Shown here: positions 32,570 to 42,934 of the stretch, in pieces
Numbering within the stretch: position 1 is the stretch's first letter
How the letters are laid out: each line of letters begins with the position of its first letter
Origin: Streptomyces hokutonensis
GTDB taxonomy: Bacteria > Actinomycetota > Actinomycetes > Streptomycetales > Streptomycetaceae
Assembly: GCF_000376565.1 (NCBI RefSeq)
Contig: NZ_BARG01000063.1
Coordinates: forward strand, 114,282 to 178,281
Length of the DNA stretch: 64,000 nt
Reading direction: 5' to 3'
The notes under the pieces: model-generated
Seen by the model: only the letters and a program-made list of their open reading frames with translations
Database searches by the model: none
Told to the model about the DNA's origin: nothing
Translations under genes and position numbers: made by a program

Positions 32570-33559
32570 ATGAGCCTCAAGCGCCTCGCCTGGCCGGCGG
32601 CCACCCTCGCGGTGGCCGCCGCCGTGCTGCTCAGCCTCGCCGTCGGCACCCGCCAGATCCCACCGGCTACGGTCCTCAACGCCCTTCTGCACGGCGGGAG
32701 TTCACCCGACGCCCTGGTCGTACGGTCGCTGCGGCTGCCCCGCACCGAGATCGGACTGACGGCGGGCGCGGCGCTCGGCGTGGCGGGCGCCGCACTCCAG
32801 GCCGTCACCCGCAACCCGCTCGCCGACCCGGGCATCCTCGGCCTCAGCCAGGGCGCGGCGGCCGGCGTCGTCCTCGCCATCGCGACCGGCCTCGCGAGCG
32901 GTTTCGAGGGCTACGTCCGGTACGCCTTCGCCGGTGCCGTCCTCGCCGCCTGCCTGGTCTACGGCATCGCCGCGCGCGGCCGCGGCGGGGCGTCCCCGGT
33001 CAAACTCGCCCTCGCCGGTACGGCGTTGTCCGCGATGACCGCCGGTGGTACGACCGTCGTCCTGACCTCCAGCTCGGCCACCCTGGACCAGTTCCGGTTC
33101 TGGCAGGTCGGCTCGCTGAGCGGGCGGGACGCCGACACCGTCGTACGGATGCTGCCGTTCCTGGCGGTGGGCGCGGTGCTGGTGCTCGCCTGTGCGCGCG
33201 GGCTGGACGCGCTGGCGCTCGGGGACGAGACGGCGCGGGCGCTGGGGCACCGGGTGGGGGTCGTACGGGTGTGTGCGGCGCTCGGCGCGACCCTGTTGGT
33301 GGCGTCGGCGGTGGCCGCGGCCGGTCCGATCGCCTTCGTCGGACTCGCCGTCCCGCATCTGGCCCGGCGCCTCACCTCGGGCGGACACCGCGCCCTGCTG
33401 CCCCTGTCCGCGCTGCTCGGTGCGGCGCTGCTGGTCGCGGCGGACTCGGCGGGCCGGGTGGTGCGGGCGCCTGCGGAGGTGCCGGCCGGGGTGATGACGG
33501 CGCTGGTGGGAGTGCCGGTGCTGGTGGTGCTGGTACGACGCAGGGGAACCGCGCTATGA
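32570..33559 (+). CDS. FecCD-type iron-siderophore permease
   Basis: A 329-residue polytopic membrane protein of the BtuC/FecCD family with about nine to ten helices. Diagnostic stretches are LRLPRTEIGLTAGAALGVAG (about 51-70), ALQAVTRNPLADPGILGL and AAGPIAFVGLAVPHLARRL, the last forming the coupling helix for the ATPase. It pairs with the next gene as a heterodimer. Second gene of the iron-box operon; its stop overlaps the next start (ATGA). Confidence 0.92.
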   Translation: MSLKRLAWPAATLAVAAAVLLSLAVGTRQIPPATVLNALLHGGSSPDALVVRSLRLPRTEIGLTAGAALGVAGAALQAVTRNPLADPGILGLSQGAAAGVVLAIATGLASGFEGYVRYAFAGAVLAACLVYGIAARGRGGASPVKLALAGTALSAMTAGGTTVVLTSSSATLDQFRFWQVGSLSGRDADTVVRMLPFLAVGAVLVLACARGLDALALGDETARALGHRVGVVRVCAALGATLLVASAVAAAGPIAFVGLAVPHLARRLTSGGHRALLPLSALLGAALLVAADSAGRVVRAPAEVPAGVMTALVGVPVLVVLVRRRGTAL

Positions 33560-34593
33560 GCACCACCGGCGTCACGGTCCTCCGCCCCCGCCCCACCATC
33601 TCCCTGCTCCTGCACCGCCGTTCGGCCGTCGTGGCCGTAACTCTCGTACTGCTGCTGGCCGTTGCGACGGTCGCGGCGGCCTGTCTCGGCCAGACCTACA
33701 TCCCGCCCGCCGAGGTGTGGCACACGCTGCGTACCGGTTCGGGGCCGTACGACCTTGTCGTCAACGAGTTGCGGGTGCCGCGGATCGTGCTGGGGGCGCT
33801 GGTCGGGGTGGCGCTGGGGCTCGCGGGGGCGCTGGTGCAGACCGTCACGCGGAATCCGCTGGCCAGCCCGGACGTGATCGGGGTCGGGCACGGTGCCGCC
33901 GCCGCGACCGTGCTCGCGCTGTCCACCGGTCTTGTCGCCTCGCCGGGTGCGATGCCCGTCGTCTCCGTGGTGGGCGGGCTCGCCGCCGCCGCGCTGGTGT
34001 ACGTGCTGGCGTGGCGGCACGGGATGCAGCCAAGTCGGTTCGTGCTGACGGGAGTTGGTATCGGGGTCGCGCTGTCGGCCGTCGTGCAGCTGTATCTCGC
34101 CGACAGCGAGCTGGAGGCCGCCGAGCAGGTGAAGCTGTGGCTGACCGGCTCGCTGAACGGGCGCGGCTGGGAGCAGGCGGGGCCGCTGGCCGTCGTACTG
34201 CTGGTGTGTCTGCCCGCGCTGGTGTGGGCGAGCCGGGCCGTACGGCCGCTCGGGCTCGACGCCGACACGGCTGCCGCGCTCGGGGTGCGGGTGGACCGGA
34301 CGCGGCTCGCGCTGACCGTGCTCGGGGTGGTGCTGGCGGCGACGGCGACGGGGGCGGCGGGGCCGATCGGGTTTGTCGCGCTGACCGCACCGCAGTTGGC
34401 CCGGCGGCTCACCCGTACGCCTCAACTGCCGTTGCTGTGTTCGGCGTTGACGGGTGCGGTGATTCTGGTGACGGCGGATCTCGCCGCCCGCACGGTGCTG
34501 CCCCCACTGGAGGTTCCGGTGGGGGCGCTCACCTCGTTGGTCGGGGGGCCGTATCTGCTCTGGCTGTTGGGGCGGAACAGGGTGGGAGGCTGA
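33556..34593 (+). CDS. FecCD-type iron-siderophore permease, second subunit
   Basis: A 345-residue BtuC/FecCD family protein with the same landmarks as its partner: LRVPRIVLGALVGVALGLAG, VQTVTRNPLASPDVIGVGHG and AAGPIGFVALTAPQLARRL. The ATG at 33556 overlaps the partner stop. No ATPase gene follows; the operon ends in a repeat array. The ATP-binding subunit must be encoded elsewhere, which is common for Streptomyces CchCDEF-independent siderophore loci with a shared ATPase. Confidence 0.92.
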   Translation: MSTTGVTVLRPRPTISLLLHRRSAVVAVTLVLLLAVATVAAACLGQTYIPPAEVWHTLRTGSGPYDLVVNELRVPRIVLGALVGVALGLAGALVQTVTRNPLASPDVIGVGHGAAAATVLALSTGLVASPGAMPVVSVVGGLAAAALVYVLAWRHGMQPSRFVLTGVGIGVALSAVVQLYLADSELEAAEQVKLWLTGSLNGRGWEQAGPLAVVLLVCLPALVWASRAVRPLGLDADTAAALGVRVDRTRLALTVLGVVLAATATGAAGPIGFVALTAPQLARRLTRTPQLPLLCSALTGAVILVTADLAARTVLPPLEVPVGALTSLVGGPYLLWLLGRNRVGG

Positions 34594-35008
34594 GGTTCGT
34601 CGGCGCCCGCGGGCCGGTGGGGGCTGGCCGCGCAGTTCCCCGCGCCCCTAAAAGACGCAGGGCGACCGGTGTCTTTAGGGGCGCGCACCGCGCCCCTAAA
34701 AGCGCCTGCGCTGGTCCGACCCTTCAGGGGCGCGGGGAACTGCGCGACCAGCCCCCACACACCCGCACCCGACAACGCACCACGCCCCGCACCCCTAAAA
34801 GCGCCTGTGCTGCTCCCACCTAAAGGGGCGCGGGGAACTGCGCGACCAGCCCCCACACACCCGCACCCGACAACGCACCGACCACCGCGCCTGCAAAGCG
34901 CCTGCGCTGGTCCGACCCTTCAGGGGCGCGGGGAACTGCGCGACCAGCCCCCACACACCCGCACCCGACAGCGCACCGCCCCCCACGCCCCTGCTAGAAG
35001 CGACGCAG
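34594..35008. repeat. Tandem array of about 98-bp repeats plus one inverted copy
   Basis: No gene. Three tandem units of about 98 bp have anchors GCGCCTG at 34702, 34801 and 34898. Each contains a core from AGGGGCGCGGGGAACTGCGC to GACCAGCCCCCAC (starting near 34726, 34824, 34922) followed by a spacer ACACCCGCACCCGACA. An inverted copy of the same core lies at 34617-34651. The core is self-complementary enough to form GC-rich hairpins and may terminate transcription between the permease and the convergent alcohol dehydrogenase gene. Confidence 0.9.
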
Positions 35009-36049
35009 TCAGATCGTGGCGGTGTCGATCACGAAGCGGTAGCGGACGTCACTCGACAGCACCCGCTCGTACGCCTCGTTGATCTGGTCCGCCGAGATCA
35101 GCTCGATCTCCGCGCCGAAGCCGTGCTCGGCGCAGAAGTCCAGCATCTCCTGGGTCTCCCGGATGCCGCCGATGCCGGACCCGGCGAGGGTCTTGCGGCC
35201 GCCGATCACAGAGAACAGGTTGAGGGAGACGGGCTCCTCGGGGGCGCCCACGTTGACCAGCGCGCCGTCCGTCTTCAGCAGCGAGAGGTACGCGCCGAGG
35301 TTGAGCGGCGCCGACACGGTGGAGATGATCAGGTCGAGGCTGCCGCGCAGTTCCTCGAAGGTCTTCGGGTCGCTGGTCGCGTAGTAGTGGTCGGCGCCGA
35401 GCTTGAGGCCGTCCTCCTTCTTGCTCAGGGTCTGCGAGAGGACGGTGACCTCCGCGCCGAGCGCGTGCGCGATCTTGACGCCCATGTGGCCGAGGCCGCC
35501 CATGCCGACGATCGCGACCTTCTTGCCGGGGCCGGCGTTCCAGTGCTTCAGCGGGGAGTACAGGGTGATACCGGCGCAGAGCAGCGGGGCGGCCACGTCG
35601 AGGGAGATGCCCTCGGGGATGCCGAGGACGAAGTTCTCGTCGACGACGATCTTCTCGGCGTAGCCGCCGTAGGTGGGCTCGCCGTTCTTGTCGAGCGCGT
35701 TGTACGTGCCGACGTTGCCGCCGGTGCAGTACTGCTCGAGGCCGGCCTTGCAGTTGTCGCACTCGCGGCAGGAGTCGACCATGCAGCCGACGCCGACGCG
35801 GTCGCCGACCTGGAACTTGGTGACACCGGGGCCGACCTCGGAGACGATGCCGGCGATCTCGTGGCCGGGCACCATCGGGAAGATGGCCTCGCCCCAGCCC
35901 TCGCGGGCCTGGTGGATGTCCGAGTGGCAGATGCCGGCGAACTTGATGTCGATCAGGACGTCGAACTCGCGGACCGCCCGGCGCTCGATCGTGGTGCGCT
36001 CCAGGGGAGCCTTGGCGGCGGGGGCTGCGTAAGCGGCGACTGTGGTCAT
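35009..36049 (-). CDS. Zinc-dependent NAD(P) alcohol dehydrogenase
   Basis: A 346-residue medium-chain dehydrogenase. Catalytic zinc ligands are Cys41, His63 and Glu64 (GICHSD, PGHEIAG); structural zinc is held by Cys94, Cys97, Cys100 and Cys108. The Rossmann motif GMGGLGHMGV begins near residue 176. It belongs to the CAD/YahK/AdhC-like aldehyde reductase group that reduces aldehydes with NADPH. AGGAG lies 9 nt before the ATG. Divergent from an XRE regulator that may control it. Confidence 0.92.
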   Translation of the reverse strand: MTTVAAYAAPAAKAPLERTTIERRAVREFDVLIDIKFAGICHSDIHQAREGWGEAIFPMVPGHEIAGIVSEVGPGVTKFQVGDRVGVGCMVDSCRECDNCKAGLEQYCTGGNVGTYNALDKNGEPTYGGYAEKIVVDENFVLGIPEGISLDVAAPLLCAGITLYSPLKHWNAGPGKKVAIVGMGGLGHMGVKIAHALGAEVTVLSQTLSKKEDGLKLGADHYYATSDPKTFEELRGSLDLIISTVSAPLNLGAYLSLLKTDGALVNVGAPEEPVSLNLFSVIGGRKTLAGSGIGGIRETQEMLDFCAEHGFGAEIELISADQINEAYERVLSSDVRYRFVIDTATI

Positions 36050-36188
36050 GCCGGAACACTCCTAGGGGGATGTGCGCCCGGCTGCCTTCCGGCCGGGCAC
36101 GCTGTACAGCCTGCCCGATCGCTCTACGGCTACCCAGGCCACGCTTCTGCGTACGTCCGCTGTGCCTACCACCAGCGAGGTCAGGCTC

Positions 36189-37154
36189 ATGGACGTACGA
36201 CCGGGAATACTGGAGCACATGGACGAACAGCCCGAATCCGCCACCGAGCCCCTGGACCCCGGCCGGCCGCTGGACCAGCGTGCCGAGCTCAGCGAGTTCC
36301 TGCGCACCCGGAGGGCCCGGCTGAAGCCGGAGGACGTCGGGCTGCCGGACTTCGGGCGGCACCGCAGGGTGCCCGGGCTGCGGCGCGAGGAGCTGGCGCA
36401 GCTGGCCGGGGTGTCGGTGGCGTACTACACACGGCTCGAGCAGGGCAACGGGCGGAACGTGTCGGCGGAGGTCCTCGACGCGATCGCCCGCGCGCTGCGC
36501 CTCTCCGATGCCGAGTCCTCGCACCTCACCCACCTGGCGAAGCCGAAGCAGCACAAGAAGAAGTCGTCGACCCCGGCCCAGCACGTGCGGGGGCCGCTGC
36601 GGCAGCTGCTCGACACGATCGACACGGTTCCGGCGTACATCTCGGGCCGGCGCACGGACATTCTGGTGTGGAACCGGATGGCCGCGGCCGTCTTCGGCGA
36701 CTGGTCCGAGCTGCCGCCGCAGGAGCGGAACTGGGCGCGGCTGGTGTTCCTGCGGCCCGAGTACCGGGACCTGTTCGTGGAGTGGGAGCAGAAGGCGGCG
36801 GACATCGTCAGCATGCTGCGGATGGACGCGGGCTACTGCCCGGACGACCCGCGGCTGTCCGCGCTGGTGGGCGAACTCTCCGTGAAGAGCGCGGAGTTCA
36901 GGCGGCTGTGGGCGACCCACGACGTCAAGGAGAAGACCTACGGCGTCAAGCGCCTCCTCCACCCACTGGTCGGCGACCTCACCCTCCACTTCGAGGGCTT
37001 CCGCCTGGCGGACGGCTCCGACCAGATCCTCGTCACCTACCACGCGGAACCGGGCTCCCCGTCCGCCGACGCCCTCCGCCTCCTCGCCAGCTGGGGCACG
37101 GACGCGACCCGCGCGGGCACGGCATCGGCGGACCGCCCCGGCCTCACTCCGTGA
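36189..37154 (+). CDS. XRE family regulator with MmyB-like ligand domain
   Basis: A 321-residue protein. Helix-turn-helix at about 30-105 (LRREELAQLAGVSVAYYTRL, LEQGNGRNVS), then the MmyB-like PAS-fold domain (about 120-300, with DTVPAYISGRRTDILVWNRM and FRRLWATHDVKEK). Such regulators commonly sit divergently next to a short- or medium-chain dehydrogenase and control it, as here with the alcohol dehydrogenase. The ATG at 36189 has GAGGTCAGG upstream; a second ATG at 36222 (GGAG 3 nt away) is possible and would shorten the protein by 11 residues. Confidence 0.9.
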   Translation: MDVRPGILEHMDEQPESATEPLDPGRPLDQRAELSEFLRTRRARLKPEDVGLPDFGRHRRVPGLRREELAQLAGVSVAYYTRLEQGNGRNVSAEVLDAIARALRLSDAESSHLTHLAKPKQHKKKSSTPAQHVRGPLRQLLDTIDTVPAYISGRRTDILVWNRMAAAVFGDWSELPPQERNWARLVFLRPEYRDLFVEWEQKAADIVSMLRMDAGYCPDDPRLSALVGELSVKSAEFRRLWATHDVKEKTYGVKRLLHPLVGDLTLHFEGFRLADGSDQILVTYHAEPGSPSADALRLLASWGTDATRAGTASADRPGLTP

Positions 37155-37656
37155 CACCGAGGTCGGCCCGCATCAGCCGCCGCATCGCGGTCAGCCGGGG
37201 CTCGGCCTCCTTCAGGTCGAGCATGATCCGCTCGGCGTTCTCGCCGTCCCGCGTCAGCCCCCGGTCGAGCCGTTTCACGGCGGCGTCGGCGGCCACGAGG
37301 ACCTCGTTCACCGCACGCGACGCGTCCAGGACACGTTCGGGCACGACCATCTGCGCCTCGGCGTAACGGTCCCGGTGCTCACGCCGCGCCTCTTCCAGCT
37401 GGTCGCGCTCCCGCTCGGTGTAGACACCGTCGCGGATGCGGTGCAGCGCGTCCTTGAGCAGCGTATGAAAGTGCCGCGAGGAACGGTTCATCGCCGTATA
37501 GGCATCCCGCCGCTCCTCGAACAACCGCCTGCGCTCGGCCACTTGGACATCCTCGGCCCGCTGCCGGGCGGTGAGACGCTGACTGAGGACGGGCGCGAAG
37601 AGCGTACCGAGCACACCGACGACGGCGGTGATCATGGCGGTGACGGCGGCGGTCAT
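37144..37656 (-). CDS. Membrane-anchored coiled-coil protein
   Basis: A 170-residue protein with a transmembrane helix at residues 7-24 and a highly charged helical remainder (about 28-165, many Arg/Glu heptads) likely to form a coiled coil. No named domain. It overlaps the end of the XRE gene by 11 bp in the convergent direction. Similar small proteins are scattered through actinobacteria; function unknown. Confidence 0.7.
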   Translation of the reverse strand: MTAAVTAMITAVVGVLGTLFAPVLSQRLTARQRAEDVQVAERRRLFEERRDAYTAMNRSSRHFHTLLKDALHRIRDGVYTERERDQLEEARREHRDRYAEAQMVVPERVLDASRAVNEVLVAADAAVKRLDRGLTRDGENAERIMLDLKEAEPRLTAMRRLMRADLGVTE

Positions 37657-37689
37657 GCGGTGACCCTACGGTCCCCGGGTACGGCAATG

Positions 37690-38460
<771 letters not shown>

Positions 38461-38480
38461 GGGGCCACAGAAACACGAAG

Positions 38481-38511
38481 GGCCCGCCGGAAGCTGCACT
38501 TCCGGCGGGCC
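38481..38511. terminator. Perfect 13-bp terminator hairpin after the subtilase gene
   Basis: GGCCCGCCGGAAG (38481-38493) pairs with CTTCCGGCGGGCC (38499-38511) around a 5-nt loop, between the end of the minus-strand protease gene and the start of the downstream globin gene. Confidence 0.85.
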
Positions 38512-38543
38512 GTTCGCTGTCGGCCTACTCAGGTACTAGCGGT

Positions 38544-41500
38544 TCACTTGGCGTAGTACGCGTTGTAGATCGAGATCGTCGACTTGTTGCCCTTCTTGTC
38601 GGCGATCTTGGCGTGGAAGGAGATGGCCTTGCCCTTGGCGGGGTTGGTGACGGTGATCTTGCCGTTGACCACGGGGATCTTCTTCCAGGTCTGGCCGTAG
38701 TCGTACGACACCCACACGCCGAGCGACTTGAGGTTGCGGCCGGCCGCCGCGCCCTCGACGGTGACCGGGAAGGTCACCTTCTTGCCGGCCTCGACGCGGC
38801 TGTCCAGGCCGGTGACCGCGTGGAAACGGGCCGTGGAGACCGGGAGTTGGGCGACGGTGTCACCGGACGGCTTCTTCGAGGAGAACGTCCAGCTCGCGTC
38901 GATCCGGGTGGAGGCGGCGGCGACCTTGACGCTGCGGATGACCGAAGTGGTCAGTCTGTACGAGGCGTTGGCGGCCGGGACCTTGAACGTGTCCCCGCCG
39001 AACAGCGGGTCCTTGTTGGAGCCGATCTTGGTGCCGTTGCGGTACAGGGTCGTGTTGACCGAGGTGAACGTCGACGAGCCCGGGTTGCCCTGGGAGTCGG
39101 CGAACAGCGGCACCAGCCCGGCGATGTCGTTGCCCATGCGGAACACGCCGTAGTCGGCGGTGAGACGGGGCCCGAAGACGGCCGTGTTGAAGGTCTTCGA
39201 GTAGGTCTGGCCGGCCTTGAAGGTCTGCAGGTCGTTCAGGGTGTAGTAGGCCTCCGTGATCGGGAAGCCGTCCGCGTCGAGCCCGCCGTCCTGCTCGAAC
39301 TCCAGCCCCCACTGCACTCCGTTGATGGTGGAGACGTGCAGGGTGCGGGTGCCGGGCAGCTTCTGCTGGACGCCGGTGGCGGAGCCGCCGATGCCGTTGG
39401 GCAGATAGCCGAAGGCGGCCACCTGACCCGTCTTGCCGCTCGCCGCGGCGCCCATGCGGGCCTTCACCGTGGCGAGTTCACTCGCCTTGTAGTGCTTGGT
39501 GTAGCCGGTGGCGAGCTGCTTGACCTTGGCCGCGGTCGTGGTGTCGTACTGCTCGTCGGCGCCCTTGATGTAGTGGGCGTCCCACTGCTCGGTCAGCGAA
39601 CCGTCGGTGATCTGCGGACCGAGGTGCGCGGTACGGAAGTTGGCGTACGTCTCCAGGAACCAGCCGAAGGAGACGCCCCCGTCGCCGGTCTCGAGCAGGT
39701 AGGCCGGTGACGCGAAGACCGACTTGGCGCCGGCGTCGGGCACCGTGATGTCGACCGGCTTGGTCGTACGGGCGTCGAGGGTCAGCGTGGTGTCCTTGCT
39801 GATGTCCAGCTTGGGCCGGGAGAGCCAGTCGGCACCCTTGGCCGCGTCCTCCGGGTCCACGAAGATCGCGCCGTCGAGGACGTAACCGCCCTTGGGGACA
39901 CGGATCTTGACGGTGCCCGAGGCGTCGTAGGGGCTGAAGAACTGGCCGTTGCCGAGGCCGGAGACGCCCGCCACCGAGGCGCTGTAGTAGGTGGCGGGGG
40001 TGCCGTCACGGTTGACGAACTTCAGCGTCAGGTCGTACGACTGCACCTCGCGCACCACGGCCGCGGCCGTACGGACGCTCTGTCCGCCGCCGGTCGCCGT
40101 CACATACGCGGAGTAGGCGCCGTCGAGCGTGCCGCCGAGCTTGGTGTTGACGGTCAGGGCGACCGAGGCCTTGCCGCCGGCGGGGACGGTCACCTTCGTG
40201 GCGCCCAGCTTGAAGAAGCCCGCGGGGGCGGTGTGGCCCTTCGGGTCGGTGGCCGCCGCCGTGAGGCTGAGGGTGACGGCCGTGGTGCCGAGGTTGCGGT
40301 AGGTGAGTTCCTTGGCGACCGGGGTGTCGTCGGTGTGCGGCCACTGCTGCACGCCGAAGCTCACCGACACCGGGTCGGCGATGACGCTCTGCTTGATGGC
40401 CTTGTCGACGGCGATACGGCCCGAACCCTGCTGGAACGGCGTGTACTTGCCGCCCTTCGCGGACCCGGTCAGCACGCCCTTCAGCTCGGCGTAGCCCCAC
40501 GTGGGGTGCTCCTGCTTGAGGAGGGCTGCGGCGCCCGCGACGTGCGGGGTCGCCATCGACGTACCCGAGATGGTCAGGTAGCCGGGCGGGTTCTCGCCGA
40601 CCTCCTGGTCGATGAGGCTGCCGGGTGCGGCGGCTGCCGTGATGTCGACGCCGGGCGCGGTGACGTCCGGCTTGATGGCGCCGTCGCCGAGGCGCGGGCC
40701 GGTGGAGGAGAAGTCGGCGAGCTTGTCGTTGCCGTCGACCGCGCCGACGGTGATGGCCGCGTCCGCGCTGCCGGGCGAACCGATCGACTCCGGGCCCTCG
40801 TTGCCCGCCGCGATGGCGAAGAGGATGCCCTTCTCGGCGGAGAGCTTGTTGACCTCCGCCTCCAACGGGTCGATGCCCGGGGTGTCCTGACCGCCGAGGC
40901 TCAAGTTGACGATGTCGGCGCCCTCTTGGGCCGCCCACTCCATGCCCGCCAGGATGCCGGAGTCGTCGCCGGAGCCGGTGTCGTCGAGGACCTTGCCGCT
41001 GAGGATCTTCGCGTCGGGCGCGACACCCTTGTACTTGCCGTGCGACTTCGCGCCGGTGCCCGCCGCGATGGACGCGACATGGGTGCCGTGTCCGACGCGG
41101 TCCTTGGTGTCGGCGGAGGTGGAGAAGTTCTTGGCCTCGATCACCTGCGTCTTCAGGTCCGGGTGGTCGGCGTCGACCCCGGTGTCCAGTACGGCGATCT
41201 TGACGCCCTTGCCTGTGTAGCCGGCGGCCCATGCCTTGGGGGCGCCGATCTGCGGCACGGACTTGTCGAGGCTGGCCTTTCGGACGCCGTCGAGCCAGAC
41301 GTGCGCGATCCCGGAGGCCGTACGGTCGCCGTTGGTGACCGCGTCCCACAGCTCGGGGGCGTCCTGCTGCGGGGTCTGCACGGCGTCGGCGTTCAGGGTC
41401 TTCAGGGACCGGCGCAGCGTGCCCGCGTCGCGGACGTCGGCGCGGGTGGCGGCCGCGGCGCCCTGGTAGCCGACGATGACCTTCAGGCCGGCCTTCTGGG

Positions 41501-41900
41501 AGGCGCGCTCGGCGGACTTGTCGAGTTCGGTGATGTCGAAGAGCCGCTGGTCGAGCTTGCCGCTCGCGACCAGACGGGCCGCGTCGGCGGGTATGACGAG
41601 CGTGTGCCCGGCGACCTTCCGCACCTGAACCGGTATGTGCTGACGGCCCTTCGCGGGCTCGAGTCCCACGACCCGGCCCTTGGCGTCGACGGTGACGCGG
41701 TCGCCGGTGATCAGGGTCAGATGATGCTCGCCGGCCAGCCGGGCCTGCGCGGCACCGGCCGTACGCAGCGCGGAGCCGGTCGAACTCCCCCCGCTCTGTT
41801 CGGACTTCGCCGACGCCGGGCTGGTCATGCCCGCGGCGAGGGCGACGGCGGCGGCCGTGGCGACACCGGCCGCGCACGCTCTCTTCACTTGTCTGCGCAA
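38544..41900 (-). CDS. Large secreted subtilisin-like serine protease (S8)
   Basis: An 1118-residue protein. Residues 1-31 are a signal peptide (ASA-K). An inhibitor-like propeptide spans about 55-210. The S8 catalytic domain covers 215-520 with Asp239 (VLDTGVD), His271 (GHGTH), oxyanion Asn367 (AAGNEGP) and Ser448 (GTSMATP). The remaining 600 residues are beta-rich, with Ig/fibronectin-like modules but no wall anchor. It probably degrades proteins or processes surface proteins during development. The TTG at 41900 has GGGGGAG just upstream; a GTG four codons later is an alternative start. A strong terminator follows. Confidence 0.93.
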   Translation of the reverse strand: MRRQVKRACAAGVATAAAVALAAGMTSPASAKSEQSGGSSTGSALRTAGAAQARLAGEHHLTLITGDRVTVDAKGRVVGLEPAKGRQHIPVQVRKVAGHTLVIPADAARLVASGKLDQRLFDITELDKSAERASQKAGLKVIVGYQGAAAATRADVRDAGTLRRSLKTLNADAVQTPQQDAPELWDAVTNGDRTASGIAHVWLDGVRKASLDKSVPQIGAPKAWAAGYTGKGVKIAVLDTGVDADHPDLKTQVIEAKNFSTSADTKDRVGHGTHVASIAAGTGAKSHGKYKGVAPDAKILSGKVLDDTGSGDDSGILAGMEWAAQEGADIVNLSLGGQDTPGIDPLEAEVNKLSAEKGILFAIAAGNEGPESIGSPGSADAAITVGAVDGNDKLADFSSTGPRLGDGAIKPDVTAPGVDITAAAAPGSLIDQEVGENPPGYLTISGTSMATPHVAGAAALLKQEHPTWGYAELKGVLTGSAKGGKYTPFQQGSGRIAVDKAIKQSVIADPVSVSFGVQQWPHTDDTPVAKELTYRNLGTTAVTLSLTAAATDPKGHTAPAGFFKLGATKVTVPAGGKASVALTVNTKLGGTLDGAYSAYVTATGGGQSVRTAAAVVREVQSYDLTLKFVNRDGTPATYYSASVAGVSGLGNGQFFSPYDASGTVKIRVPKGGYVLDGAIFVDPEDAAKGADWLSRPKLDISKDTTLTLDARTTKPVDITVPDAGAKSVFASPAYLLETGDGGVSFGWFLETYANFRTAHLGPQITDGSLTEQWDAHYIKGADEQYDTTTAAKVKQLATGYTKHYKASELATVKARMGAAASGKTGQVAAFGYLPNGIGGSATGVQQKLPGTRTLHVSTINGVQWGLEFEQDGGLDADGFPITEAYYTLNDLQTFKAGQTYSKTFNTAVFGPRLTADYGVFRMGNDIAGLVPLFADSQGNPGSSTFTSVNTTLYRNGTKIGSNKDPLFGGDTFKVPAANASYRLTTSVIRSVKVAAASTRIDASWTFSSKKPSGDTVAQLPVSTARFHAVTGLDSRVEAGKKVTFPVTVEGAAAGRNLKSLGVWVSYDYGQTWKKIPVVNGKITVTNPAKGKAISFHAKIADKKGNKSTISIYNAYYAK

Positions 41901-42163
41901 GACTCCCCCTGGAGCTCAGGTACCGGGCGAATTTCCCCATTCACCCGGCCGGGGGAGAGTTCGCACACCTGCGCGCACACCCCCCGGAACACGAAGTATG
42001 CCGAGGGGTGATCAACCGCTCAAGAGATGAGAGGAGGGTAAGAGAGCACGGCCGGAGAATGTTACGGGCCCGCGTGAACTCCGTTACGCAGTCGCCGGGT
42101 TCAGCCCGCGAGAACTCCGCTAAGGAAACTCCTCCCATCGAACTCCCTTGCACAGCACCGGAG

Positions 42164-42850
42164 TTACTTCGACCCCGCGTTCTCCTTCACCGTGATCTTG
42201 CCCTTGCGGATGGTGGCGAGACGCGGCGCCTTCTTCGCGATGGCGGAGTCGTGGGTGACCATGATGAAGGTCAGCCCGTGCTCCTTCCACATGCGCTCCA
42301 GTACGTCCATGATCTCGTCGCGCATCGACTCGTCGAGGTTGCCGGTCGGCTCGTCGGCCAGCAGCACCTTGGGCTGCTTGACGAGCGCGCGGGCGATGGC
42401 GACACGCTGCTGCTGTCCGCCGGACATCTCGCCGGGGAGGTGGCCGAGGCGCTCGCCGAGACCGACCGAGACCAGCGCGTCGGCGGCCCGCTGGCGCCGC
42501 TCCTTCGTCTTCACGCCCAGCGGTACGAGGGCGGTCTCGACGTTCTCCTGCGCGGTGAGCGTCGGGATCAGGTTGAAGGACTGGAAGACGAAGCCGATGT
42601 TCTCGCTGCGGACCTTGGTGAGCTTGGCCTCCGACAGCTTCGCCAGGTCGACGCCGTCCAGGACGATTTCGCCCGCGGTGGGGCGGTCTAGGGCGCCGAT
42701 CATCTGGAGCAGGGTGGACTTGCCGCCGCCGGTCGGCCCCTGGATGACCAGGCGGTCGCCGTCGCCGATGGTGAGGTCGATGCCGTCGAGGGCGTGGACG
42801 GTTTCCTTGCCGCGTGAGTAGAGCTTGGTGACGCCTCTGAGTTCGTACAT
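42164..42850 (-). CDS. MacB/LolD-type ABC transporter ATP-binding protein
   Basis: A 228-residue ATPase with Walker A GPTGGGKST (38-46), the MacB/LolD-family QSFNLIPTLTAQENV stretch, signature MSGGQQQRVAIARAL and Walker B LLADEPTGNLD. AGGAG lies 7 nt before the ATG. It powers the FtsX-like permease encoded upstream; a dispersed repeat separates the two genes. Such pairs usually act by mechanotransmission on envelope lipids, peptides or antibiotics rather than by classic transport. Confidence 0.93.
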   Translation of the reverse strand: MYELRGVTKLYSRGKETVHALDGIDLTIGDGDRLVIQGPTGGGKSTLLQMIGALDRPTAGEIVLDGVDLAKLSEAKLTKVRSENIGFVFQSFNLIPTLTAQENVETALVPLGVKTKERRQRAADALVSVGLGERLGHLPGEMSGGQQQRVAIARALVKQPKVLLADEPTGNLDESMRDEIMDVLERMWKEHGLTFIMVTHDSAIAKKAPRLATIRKGKITVKENAGSK

Positions 42851-42934
42851 GGTCCAACTCCTGGAGAAGTAAAGGGGGTTGGGGCCCGTCGGTGGGACGG
42901 GCCCCATTGCGCCGTCGTTCGTCTGCGGCTGCGT

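Noticed and set aside
30508..32880. A 790-codon minus-strand frame across the S51-like and siderophore genes
   Set aside because: It is antisense to several well-supported genes and ends in Arg/Pro-rich noise.
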